Shown: positions 57,226 to 64,000 of the stretch, one piece after another
Layout of the letters: every line of letters begins with the position of its first letter
Position numbering within the stretch: position 1 is the first letter of the stretch
Assembly (NCBI RefSeq): GCF_002764115.1
Contig: NZ_CP017942.1
Location: 319,001 to 383,000, forward strand
Direction of reading: 5' to 3'
Length of the DNA stretch: 64,000 nt
Source: Phyllobacterium zundukense
GTDB taxonomy: Bacteria > Pseudomonadota > Alphaproteobacteria > Rhizobiales > Rhizobiaceae
Made by a program: the position numbers and the translations under genes
Notes under the pieces: generated by a model
The model's input: only the letters and a program-made list of their open reading frames with translations
What the model was told of the DNA's origin: nothing
Database searches by the model: none

Positions 57226-57664
57226 GCCAGCTGACGCTGCTGGGCGACAGCGTCAAGGGCGCTCCTACAACCCGCATCTATTTACTTTTCGACCGCCATT
57301 CACGTTGGTTTCACGCTAGAATGACAGATGAAATATATGGTTCAGTCGTAAATTTTTTGGCATAGCAAATGATTTCGCACATGCAGCCAGAATGAGGTCG
57401 AAAGTATCCGTTTTGGGTGCACGGTTTAAGAGAAATGTTTGAGATTTCGGCCGTCATGGGATTTGTAAATGACAATGGAGAATATTTTTCTACATTTTCG
57501 CTCTGTCAAAAATCACCGGAACCGATCAGACCGATTGCGATCGAACAGGTACGTCCAAACCGTTGAAAAAGGATCGATGCACCAAAGCCACCACGGGGCA
57601 TTATAAGAGGAACAATCTGGGTCGCGGTCTGTAAGGAGTAACAGGGAAAGCGTAGGGGGGATCA
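57226..57664 (+). promoter_or_regulatory. Long upstream region of the LuxR-type gene, with repeat copy A
   Basis: No gene is seen in these 439 bases. The repeat element at 57261-57332 is followed by an AT-rich leader of about 330 bases and an AGGGGGG ribosome site just before 57665. A long untranslated leader suggests extra control after transcription. Confidence 0.4.
57261..57332 (+). repeat. 72-bp regulatory repeat, copy A, with 11-bp-phased TTCACG hexamers
   Basis: It matches copy B (60695-60766) at 63 of 72 positions without gaps. Inside lie TTCGAC (57288), TTCACG (57299) and TTCACG (57310), each 11 bases apart, one DNA helical turn. Such phased direct repeats are typical of OmpR/SARP-type winged-helix activators. 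Confidence 0.7.
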
Positions 57665-58537
57665 ATGTCAGTCTCATTTGCTGCCGAAGTGCACGGCTTC
57701 AATAATATGCGAAGCACTGTCAGCGAACATACTTCAATTGTCATTATTGATTGCCAGACCTTGTCGCGAAGTTGTCTCATTCGCGCCCTGCAAGGGGAGC
57801 TTCCCGAAGTCGCCATCCACGACATTGCCAAACCGGACGGGCTGGTTGGTGTTATTGAGAAAAATATCAATCTTGCTGTTCTGAACATAGAAAACTGTAG
57901 CCTCACCGATGAGTGGGTCTCGGTAAATCTCGCATATATTCACCAATTGCGGCCAGAAACATCGCTTATGCTGCTGACCCAACGCGATGAGGCATCGATA
58001 ACCGATGCGACTGTTTCAGAAGTCGCCAGATTGGGCGTAAAGGGCTATACGACAAATACCGCGCCGATCTCAGTCGTCCTCGCAGCCATCCGCCTGATTC
58101 TGGCCGGTGGTACTTACTATCCGCGGTCAATGGTAATTGACCACGGGGACTGTGCGAATTCGGCGTCTTGTACGTCTGATACGATCAATGTGCTGCCAAT
58201 GCCCGTCGCAAAGGGTGAGGTCGATGAAACACTCGCGGTGACCAAAGCGTCAACGATTGCCTTCACTGAGCGCGAGCGGCAGGTACTGGCAACCTTGCGG
58301 CGCGGCCTGCCCAACAAGATCATCGCCAGCGAGCTGGATTTGTCGGAGAATACGATCAAGGTCTATATCTCGCACATCATGCGGAAACTCAACGCTACAA
58401 ACCGGACCGAGGCAGTGATTTTTTCCCAGCAATTTTTGTCCGTTAACAACTCCAGCCGCATCCATGCACCAGAGCCGCGGGTCACTCCACGATACGATCC
58501 GCCACGCTTCCGTGACGTGTTGCAAGGCTTGGGCTGA
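57665..58537 (+). CDS. LuxR/NarL-type regulator with degenerate receiver domain
   Basis: This 290 aa protein has an N-terminal receiver-like domain (about 22-145) and a C-terminal LuxR helix-turn-helix (about 200-254: FTERERQVLATLRRGLPNKI, SELDLSENTIKVYISHIM). The phospho-acceptor position is Asn74 in LAVLNIEN rather than Asp, so phosphorylation is unlikely and control probably comes through ligand, partner or expression level. The conserved Lys position appears within GVKGYTT. The AGGGGGG site supports the ATG. The shared upstream repeat ties it to the SARP-like gene at 60982. Confidence 0.88.
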   Translation: MSVSFAAEVHGFNNMRSTVSEHTSIVIIDCQTLSRSCLIRALQGELPEVAIHDIAKPDGLVGVIEKNINLAVLNIENCSLTDEWVSVNLAYIHQLRPETSLMLLTQRDEASITDATVSEVARLGVKGYTTNTAPISVVLAAIRLILAGGTYYPRSMVIDHGDCANSASCTSDTINVLPMPVAKGEVDETLAVTKASTIAFTERERQVLATLRRGLPNKIIASELDLSENTIKVYISHIMRKLNATNRTEAVIFSQQFLSVNNSSRIHAPEPRVTPRYDPPRFRDVLQGLG

Positions 58538-58905
58538 CCATTTTTTCGTCAGAGGAAGGCATAGACCGGTTCACCCAAAATGCCAGCGGGAAACGCGAAA
58601 GCATCAATGGATTGGTGGCCTTGGCCTTTCAGCCGAGCGGAGCCAAGCTTCTTCAATTTCGGATTCAAACCCGACTAACTCGCCAGGTAGACATATCAGG
58701 GCCGTGCACGTCCCGCTCCATTTGCTTATTGTTTCATGCGGTCCATCGCTGTTTGCACCTCACTGATCGCCTTGAGCAGACCGGCTCGTGCTGTGGGATT
58801 GCGGAAGTAGGGCATTTCCATCGCCGACATGGCGCTGGAACGAAGTGTCCAACCACCGCAAAGCCAGCTATAATTGCGCCATCGGCGCACTCTGGGGGAA
58901 CGAGC
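58538..58905 (-). other. Intergenic gap with a possible coding remnant
   Basis: No intact gene is seen in these 368 bases. On the minus strand, about 58727-58830 encodes MSAMEMPYFRNPTARAGLLK and a further helical stretch ending in MDRMKQ and a stop. This reads like the C-terminus of a lost protein, family not recognised. Confidence 0.25.
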
Positions 58906-60495
58906 ATGACCGACACATTCGACCAAGGCACCAGGCGTATCCGCTTCTTCAGCCTCCAATCTTTTTTATTCACCGCCGTGCTGACGGGAATCGTGCCGCC
59001 TGCCGCTAACGCCCAATCCTTCGAACATGCGACAAAAGACAAAGTGATTGCTGCTCTCCCTGCGCTGGACAAGATGGCCCAGCGCATCGTGGATGGCGAC
59101 AAGGTTCCGGGTCTGTCGATCGCTATCGTCTATCAGGACGAGGTGGTCTATCTGAAAGGCTTCGGTGTCAGGGAAGAAGACAGGCGCGAGCCGGTCGACG
59201 CCGATACGGTGTTCCAGCTTGCCTCGTTCTCCAAGCCGATGGCCTCGACCGTCGCGGCGGCGATTGTGAGCGAAGGGATGGCGAGTTGGGATTCGCGGAT
59301 CGCCGACATCGACTCATCCTTCCAGCTTTACGAGGCCTATCCGACCGCACAGGTGACCCTACGCGATCTCTTCTCTCACCGCAGCGGCTTACCTGGAAGC
59401 GCCGGCAACGAGCTGGAGGAGCTCGGCTACGACCGCGATACGATTCTTCAACGGCTCCGCCAGGTCACGCCGTCGAGCAGCTTTCGATCGGGCTACTCCT
59501 ACAGCAATTTCGGCCTTACCGCTGGCGCGGTCGCTGTGGCCAAGGCGGCTGGCATGAGCTGGGAGGATGCGGCGGAGGCGAAGCTCTACAAGCCGCTTGG
59601 AATGTTATCGACCAGCTCGCGCTACGCCGATTTCCTAATGCACACGAACCGGGCCACCCTCCACGCACAGCTCGACGGCAAATGGCAAGCGCTTGCCAAG
59701 CGCGATCCCGACCCGCAGTCGCCGGCCGGCGGTGTCAGCTCCAATACGCGCGACCTAGCCCAATGGATGCGTCTTCAGCTTGGCAACGGCAAATACAACG
59801 GCAAGCAGCTGATCAAGGAAGAGGCAATCGGCCCGACGCATGCTCCCCTCATGCCGCTCGGTAAGAACCCCATCACCGGGACGCCGGTCTTTTATGGTCT
59901 CGGCTGGAACGTGGATTATGGCCACTATGGGGAGGTCTGGGGCCATGCCGGCGCCTTCAGCGTTGGCGCGCGCACTGTCGTCAGCCTTCTACCATCCGAA
60001 GGTCTTGGCATCGTCGTGCTCTCGAACGCGTTCCCGACCGGCGTTCCGGATGGCCTTGCCAATGCGTTCTTCGACCTAGTAATGACGGGAAAGGCAGCCC
60101 GCGATTGGGTCGCTGATTGGGACCAAATCTATGCAGGCTTGTTCGGGCCTGCCGTCGAGGCGGCTGTGGCCCGCTACGGCACGGCACCTGCCTCACCATT
60201 ACCTGCGCTGCCGCTTTCGGCCTACACCGGGACCTACGGCAACCCCTATATCGGCAGGGCAGTGGTTGCCGAAAAGGACGGCGCACTGGAAATCCGTATC
60301 GGGGCGGAAGGCAAGGCGGTTTTCCAGCTCAGCCATTTTGACCGGGACCTCTTCACCTACCGCCCATACGCGGAGATGCCGACGATGCCATTTGTCGTGA
60401 GCTTTGCCATTGGACCAGACCAGAAGGCGATACAGGTCACGATCGACAACCTGAACGAGCTCGGGCTCGGCATGCTGAAGCGCACTGAGGACTGA
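58906..60495 (+). CDS. Secreted serine hydrolase (beta-lactamase/class C, PBP4*-like)
   Basis: This 529 aa protein starts at 58906 with GGGGGAA upstream; the frame continues to 58612 without support. A signal-type hydrophobic segment ends near PPAANA. Catalytic motifs of the SxxK family are SFSK (Ser107, Lys110), YSN (199-201) and WGHAGAF (HxG-type third motif). A C-terminal beta-rich domain (about 425-529) follows, as in esterase/D-aminopeptidase-like members. It acts in the periplasm on esters, D-amino peptides or lactams; the substrate is unknown. Confidence 0.88.
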   Translation: MTDTFDQGTRRIRFFSLQSFLFTAVLTGIVPPAANAQSFEHATKDKVIAALPALDKMAQRIVDGDKVPGLSIAIVYQDEVVYLKGFGVREEDRREPVDADTVFQLASFSKPMASTVAAAIVSEGMASWDSRIADIDSSFQLYEAYPTAQVTLRDLFSHRSGLPGSAGNELEELGYDRDTILQRLRQVTPSSSFRSGYSYSNFGLTAGAVAVAKAAGMSWEDAAEAKLYKPLGMLSTSSRYADFLMHTNRATLHAQLDGKWQALAKRDPDPQSPAGGVSSNTRDLAQWMRLQLGNGKYNGKQLIKEEAIGPTHAPLMPLGKNPITGTPVFYGLGWNVDYGHYGEVWGHAGAFSVGARTVVSLLPSEGLGIVVLSNAFPTGVPDGLANAFFDLVMTGKAARDWVADWDQIYAGLFGPAVEAAVARYGTAPASPLPALPLSAYTGTYGNPYIGRAVVAEKDGALEIRIGAEGKAVFQLSHFDRDLFTYRPYAEMPTMPFVVSFAIGPDQKAIQVTIDNLNELGLGMLKRTED

Positions 60496-60632
60496 GCGCC
60501 GCAGCAACCGGCAGACTTGGCCAAGGATGCGCGAGGACTGCGGTAATAGCTAGAGCTTTAGCCGCAGGCTGGGCTGAGATTGAAAAATTGCAGCCCAAGG
60601 CGACATTTTTCAGACGCTGGACGGAAACAACA

Positions 60633-60704
60633 ATGGAAGCAGGCCGCCGTCTAGTGCGGGTCGGTATTATCTGTGTAATCCTGGCGCTGATCTTGCTCCT
60701 ATAA
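60633..60704 (+). CDS. Possible 23-aa membrane microprotein
   Basis: ATG at 60633 with ACGGAAAC upstream opens MEAGRRLVRVGIICVILALI and ends ILLL then TAA. It has two Arg-rich positive turns followed by one hydrophobic helix, typical of small membrane proteins. The frame is open far upstream, so it could instead be the tail of a lost gene. Evidence is weak. Confidence 0.25.
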   Translation: MEAGRRLVRVGIICVILALILLL

Positions 60705-60766
60705 CCCGCACCTACTTACTTTTCCACTACAATTCACGTTTGTTTCACGCTGGAATGACAGATGAA
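60695..60766 (+). repeat. 72-bp regulatory repeat, copy B
   Basis: This is the partner of copy A (57261-57332), at 63 of 72 identical positions. The phased hexamers are TTCCAC (60722), TTCACG (60733) and TTCACG (60744). It lies 42 bases before the longest possible start and 216 bases before the preferred start of the SARP-like gene. Confidence 0.7.
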
Positions 60767-60981
60767 CTGTATTCCCTCCAATTAGGCCGAACCATCTGGC
60801 AGCAAACATGGGAGCGGAAATCGTGCACAATCTTTCGGAAATAAGCGTTCCTGTTTACCCGCGTGGGCTCCCAATACACGCAGACATGTTGCCAAAGTTG
60901 TGTTTTGTGCCACACTTCGGGCGAGAGCCTGACTTTAAGGAAGATAAAGCAACCCACGACGCTACTCCGGGGCTAATCCTG

Positions 60982-62802
60982 ATGGACCGCAGTCAGCAGC
61001 ACGAAGCGGCTTATCGCATGTATCTTATTGGACCCTTCGCGATCACTGATCCGTCGGGCAAGGCTTTGACGCCAAAATCCCAAAAGTCCCAGGCTGTCCT
61101 TGCCATGCTGGCTCTTTCCCTAAGGGGATCACGTTCAAGAGTTTGGCTCCGTGACAAGCTTTGGAGCGACCGGCCTGAAGATCAGGCGTCTGCCAGTCTT
61201 CGCCAGGCATTGCTCGATATCCGTAAATGTCTGGGTGACGCACGTGATATCCTGTTGGCTGACAAGAACACCGTCTCGCTCCGCATGGACCGCATACGGC
61301 TGGATATTGACGAAATCCTCACCGAAGGCCATTCAACAGGAAATGACGAACTAGCGGCGGAACATTTTCTTGAAGGGGTCGACGTCAGAGATCCCGAATT
61401 CGAGGAATGGCTGACGCTTGAGCGACAGGTCTGGCAGCGTCGGTTTGATGAGGGACAGCTCCAGCATAAATTCGAACCAAAGCTCGAACTGGCGCGTGAG
61501 CATCGGCAACAGTCTCCTCTTGTTCCTTTGACGGCAATAAATCCGGACAACAAGAATGGCGGGACTGCAAATGAGCCGTCGGACGACGAGATCGTTTCCC
61601 GCGGCTCGAGACAATGGGTCGTCGCGATCTTGCCCTCGCGCGTCGCCGGACAAAGTGAAAATGGACAGATTCTAGCTTCGGAAGTGACCAGCCTCATCGC
61701 AAAATCACTCGTCGAGGGAACTGATATCCGTGTCACCGACTTTTCTTTCGGCGGAGGACCCTGGGCGAACTCGCAAAACGACAACCAACCGGGCGGTGAA
61801 ATCTCACTGGCAACGCCCATCGGCATTCAGCTGGAACTAACTCTCGCAAGTCAGACCGTTCTTGTCGTGGTGAGCATTTTGCGTTTGGCCGATTACAGCC
61901 TGATCTGGAAAGACAGTTGCATTGCCGATCGGCAACTCCTTGAAAGAGGTGAAAGCAATCAGTTGCATGCGCTGATCAATCACGTGGTGGATGAAGTCAA
62001 TGGTTGCTTTCTTTTCCGCGCTGAAGGCGGAAAGTTGGAACGCGAAGCCACTATGATCGAGGCGGTCAATTCGGTCTTTCGATTGTCCCGGGACGATCTC
62101 GATCGTGCGGAACGCATCCTCCATAACATTGCGGCTGACCGGCCCTCCTCCTCTGTCTATGCATGGCTCGCTTTTATCAGAACCTTTCGGGTTGGGCAGC
62201 GTTTCAATCCCTATGACTCAGCAATTGTCGAAGAAGCCCAATTCTACGCCCGAAAGGCGCTGGAGTTGGATGTCAACAATTCCATAGCTCTTGCGCTCGT
62301 TGGACACGTCCATTCCTTCTTGTTTTGCGAGTACGACTATGCCGCCGGATTGTTCGAGAGAGCCATAAGGCTCAATCCAGCACAACCACTCGGGTGGGAT
62401 CTCTACTCCATGCTCCATTGCTATGCTGGCCAGCCTGAGAAGGCGATGGCGATTGCCAACTGGGTTCAAAACCTGGGTTTTTACAGCCCGCACAAGTACT
62501 ATTTCGATACCACGAAATGCATCAGTGCCGCTCTGGCCGGCGATCACGCAGCGGCCATTTCTGCGGGTGAAGAGGCACTCAAGATGCGGCCGGATTTCAA
62601 TTCTCTCTTGCGCTATCTGGCAGCAAGCCACGCGCATCGCGGCGAGATGGAAATGGCACGAAAATGTGTAGAGCGACTTGAGACGGTCGAGCCGAATTTC
62701 TCGATCGCGTCCCTCCAGGACAATCGGTACCCGCTATTAAACACTGGGGGAGGCAAGATGCTGATCGCCGGCCTTACGAAAGCCGGCGTCAAGCTCCGGT
62801 AG
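60982..62802 (+). CDS. SARP-like winged-helix regulator with TPR-type C-terminus
   Basis: This protein has about 606 aa from the ATG at 60982 (MDRSQQHEAAYRMYLIGPF); the frame is open from 60808. The N-terminal OmpR/SARP-type winged helix covers about 12-95 (SQKSQAVLAMLALSL, RDKLWSDRPEDQASASLRQA). It is followed by a bacterial-transcriptional-activator-like helical part. A middle domain (VVAILPSRVAGQSE) has a TolB-like start, and TPR-like helices span about 380-600. It should bind phased direct repeats. The 72-bp element before this gene and the LuxR gene is its natural candidate target. Confidence 0.8.
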   Translation: MDRSQQHEAAYRMYLIGPFAITDPSGKALTPKSQKSQAVLAMLALSLRGSRSRVWLRDKLWSDRPEDQASASLRQALLDIRKCLGDARDILLADKNTVSLRMDRIRLDIDEILTEGHSTGNDELAAEHFLEGVDVRDPEFEEWLTLERQVWQRRFDEGQLQHKFEPKLELAREHRQQSPLVPLTAINPDNKNGGTANEPSDDEIVSRGSRQWVVAILPSRVAGQSENGQILASEVTSLIAKSLVEGTDIRVTDFSFGGGPWANSQNDNQPGGEISLATPIGIQLELTLASQTVLVVVSILRLADYSLIWKDSCIADRQLLERGESNQLHALINHVVDEVNGCFLFRAEGGKLEREATMIEAVNSVFRLSRDDLDRAERILHNIAADRPSSSVYAWLAFIRTFRVGQRFNPYDSAIVEEAQFYARKALELDVNNSIALALVGHVHSFLFCEYDYAAGLFERAIRLNPAQPLGWDLYSMLHCYAGQPEKAMAIANWVQNLGFYSPHKYYFDTTKCISAALAGDHAAAISAGEEALKMRPDFNSLLRYLAASHAHRGEMEMARKCVERLETVEPNFSIASLQDNRYPLLNTGGGKMLIAGLTKAGVKLR

Positions 62803-62849
62803 CCCTTCCCTTATTCAAATTCGGTTCGAGCACATGAAGGATATGCGAA

Positions 62850-63806
62850 ATGGTGGACGAAGCGACGCAATCACCGCTGATACAGTTCATGAACAGTTTT
62901 CGATTTGAGATCGATGCCGATCATGTATCACCTTGCCCTCCTTTGCCGGTTGTCAAAGCGGACCCGCAATCAGTACCCGCGGCAGTGGACGGACCCGGTG
63001 TCAACAGCCCGGCGTCACCGATGGCGGGGGCTGCTGTGGCAGGTGGCGGCGTTGCCAATAAGACGGTGTTGAACAAGTCCTCGCTGAACAAGAACAAGAA
63101 TAAGAACAAGAACAAAGCCTCATTCGGGGGAATCAGCACGGGTGATTCACAACTGATACCTGCGTTCCAGTTGCGCCGGCTACACCAACAACCTTCCCGG
63201 AACGCCTTTACTGCTGCTGCACGATTCACATGGGAAATGCTCGACATCACTCCACCACCGGGGCCGGATTTCACTCGCCTTGAAACCAAAGTGCTCCTGT
63301 CGATGCAGAAGCGCGACCGGGAACGCGCCAGACGGCTACCGGATATTCAGCAGGAAGCGTCGCTATCTGTCACCGAGTTTACGCGACCTCTCTATATCGA
63401 GAATATAGCCGGGTTCGAACAGACCGAGGGGCTTTTTCAGAATATCCTGACAGCATGCGAATATGTTGGGCTCATTTACAAAAGCAAGTTCAATCGCATA
63501 CGACCTCATCAGTTCGAACCGCGGCTTCGGCCCCTTCTGGCAGTTCCGGCGACCGAATCGTACCAAAGCAATCATGCATTTCAATGCTTTTCCGTCGCGT
63601 TTGCATTCAACACGATCCTGCCGGAGCATCCCGCGACCGAACAGTTGGCCCGAATAGCGCAAAATGTTGCAGAAAATCGTGAATGGGCAGGCCTTCATTA
63701 TCCTAGCGACACGAAGGGAGGACGTGAACTGGCCCGCAGGTTTGCTCCTTATCTGAGAGATGCGTTCGCCACGACGTACAACGCGGTACACAAAGAATGG
63801 GTGTGA
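62850..63806 (+). CDS. PAP2/vanadium-haloperoxidase-fold protein
   Basis: This 318 aa protein has the three phosphatase/haloperoxidase motifs: KSKFNRIRP (K211-x6-R218-P219), YQSNH (S240, H242) and REWAGLHYPSD (R277-x5-H283-x3-D287). The middle motif is SNH rather than PSGH. There is no signal peptide. A low-complexity run of Lys-Asn repeats lies near 80-89. AAGGA lies upstream of the ATG. The closest fit is PAP2-type acid phosphatase or vanadium-dependent haloperoxidase; which one is open. It follows the SARP-like gene by 47 bases and may share its transcript. Confidence 0.75.
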   Translation: MVDEATQSPLIQFMNSFRFEIDADHVSPCPPLPVVKADPQSVPAAVDGPGVNSPASPMAGAAVAGGGVANKTVLNKSSLNKNKNKNKNKASFGGISTGDSQLIPAFQLRRLHQQPSRNAFTAAARFTWEMLDITPPPGPDFTRLETKVLLSMQKRDRERARRLPDIQQEASLSVTEFTRPLYIENIAGFEQTEGLFQNILTACEYVGLIYKSKFNRIRPHQFEPRLRPLLAVPATESYQSNHAFQCFSVAFAFNTILPEHPATEQLARIAQNVAENREWAGLHYPSDTKGGRELARRFAPYLRDAFATTYNAVHKEWV

Positions 63807-63856
63807 AGAACATGCATTCACCTTCAGTGATTCCTCTAGCGTAAATGAGGTTGTAG

Positions 63857-64000
63857 ATGCCCCCCCAATCAGAAAACACAAAGCCGCCGGCTGGATACTA
63901 TTATCTTTGGCATCTGGCTGCGTTAAGGGTAATTGATGCGGATTTCGGACCCTTGACTAGACCGCTCCCCTCCAACAATGAAAGTGCTCTTCGCAACGCC
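63857..64000 (+). CDS. Hypothetical protein, 3' end outside the window
   Basis: ATG at 63857 with GAGG six bases upstream opens 48 codons without a stop to the window edge: MPPQSENTKPPAGYYYLWHL and onward. The family is not recognised. It lies 50 bases after the PAP2-like gene in the same direction, so it may belong to the same operon. Confidence 0.55.
   Translation, partial: MPPQSENTKPPAGYYYLWHLAALRVIDADFGPLTRPLPSNNESALRNA

Larger units (their letters stand above)
60496..60981 (+). promoter_or_regulatory. Upstream region of the SARP-like regulator
   Basis: This 486-base stretch holds repeat copy B and one possible microprotein but no larger gene if the regulator starts at 60982. The frame of the regulator is open back to 60808, so part of this region could be translated. 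Confidence 0.4.

Noticed and set aside
58612..58905. N-terminal extension of the serine hydrolase
   Set aside because: The extension has no conserved character, and a good ribosome site plus signal peptide begin at 58906.
63070..63119. AACAAG-type tandem repeat, considered as a repeat array
   Set aside because: It is a short in-frame Lys-Asn low-complexity run inside the PAP2-like gene, with no spacers, so it is not a CRISPR array.
1..64000. tRNA, rRNA, insertion sequence or prophage
   Set aside because: No cloverleaf-like tRNA end, rRNA signature, transposase, integrase or phage structural gene was recognised by reading; a dedicated scan was not possible.

Overview
The window looks like a chromosomal or chromid segment of an alphaproteobacterium, most likely a rhizobial or Brucella-related member of the Rhizobiales. 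The reasons are moderately high GC, dense operons with four-base ATGA overlaps, many peptide and sugar ABC importers, a short second FtsZ, and a RirA-type TGA-N9-TCA box in front of an iron-type importer. This placement is inference, since no rRNA or tRNA gene was seen. I saw no insertion sequence, integrase, CRISPR array or replication origin.

Left part (1-24.8 kb). A peptide/nickel-type ABC operon enters from the left edge (1-4662). Next come a zinc-ribbon/class III cyclase/ATPase/TPR regulator (4842-8141) and a thioredoxin-fold protein. An envelope-polysaccharide-type operon follows (9207-12901): a TackOD1 zinc-ribbon protein, a processive family 2 glycosyltransferase and an HlyD-like protein. 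After a 1-Cys peroxiredoxin comes an overlapping pair made of a thermolysin-like metallopeptidase and a metallo-beta-lactamase-fold hydrolase (13922-17076). A LysR regulator with a T-N11-A operator then precedes a second peptide ABC operon ending in an M20 amidohydrolase (17202-24788).

Middle part (24.8-49.5 kb). A methyltransferase diverges from an iron/siderophore-type importer that has two tandem binding proteins (25756-29884). On the minus strand lies a second glycosyltransferase (with PilZ) plus HlyD pair (29903-33473). It is followed by an eight-gene catabolic operon (33578-41648) with a FadR-type regulator, a third peptide-type ABC importer and two DapA-family aldolases. After an AI-2E family exporter, a minus-strand CUT1 sugar importer with a RbsD/FucU mutarotase and a DeoR regulator spans 43146-49534.

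Right part (49.5-64 kb). This is a looser region with signs of decay: a RibD/DHFR-like remnant, an ssuD C-terminal remnant and a frameshifted FAD/NAD(P)-binding protein. Intact genes include a tail-less FtsZ, a HigA-like regulator, a low-molecular-weight phosphatase homologue lacking its catalytic Cys, a MarC protein and a serine hydrolase. At the end, a LuxR-type gene and a SARP-like TPR regulator share a 72-bp upstream element built on 11-bp-phased hexamers. The SARP-like gene is followed by a PAP2/haloperoxidase-fold protein and a gene running off the right edge.

The strongest candidates for undescribed biology are the TackOD1-glycosyltransferase-HlyD operon with its degenerate GGDEF-like tail, the metallopeptidase plus MBL pair, and the two-regulator circuit with the shared phased element.
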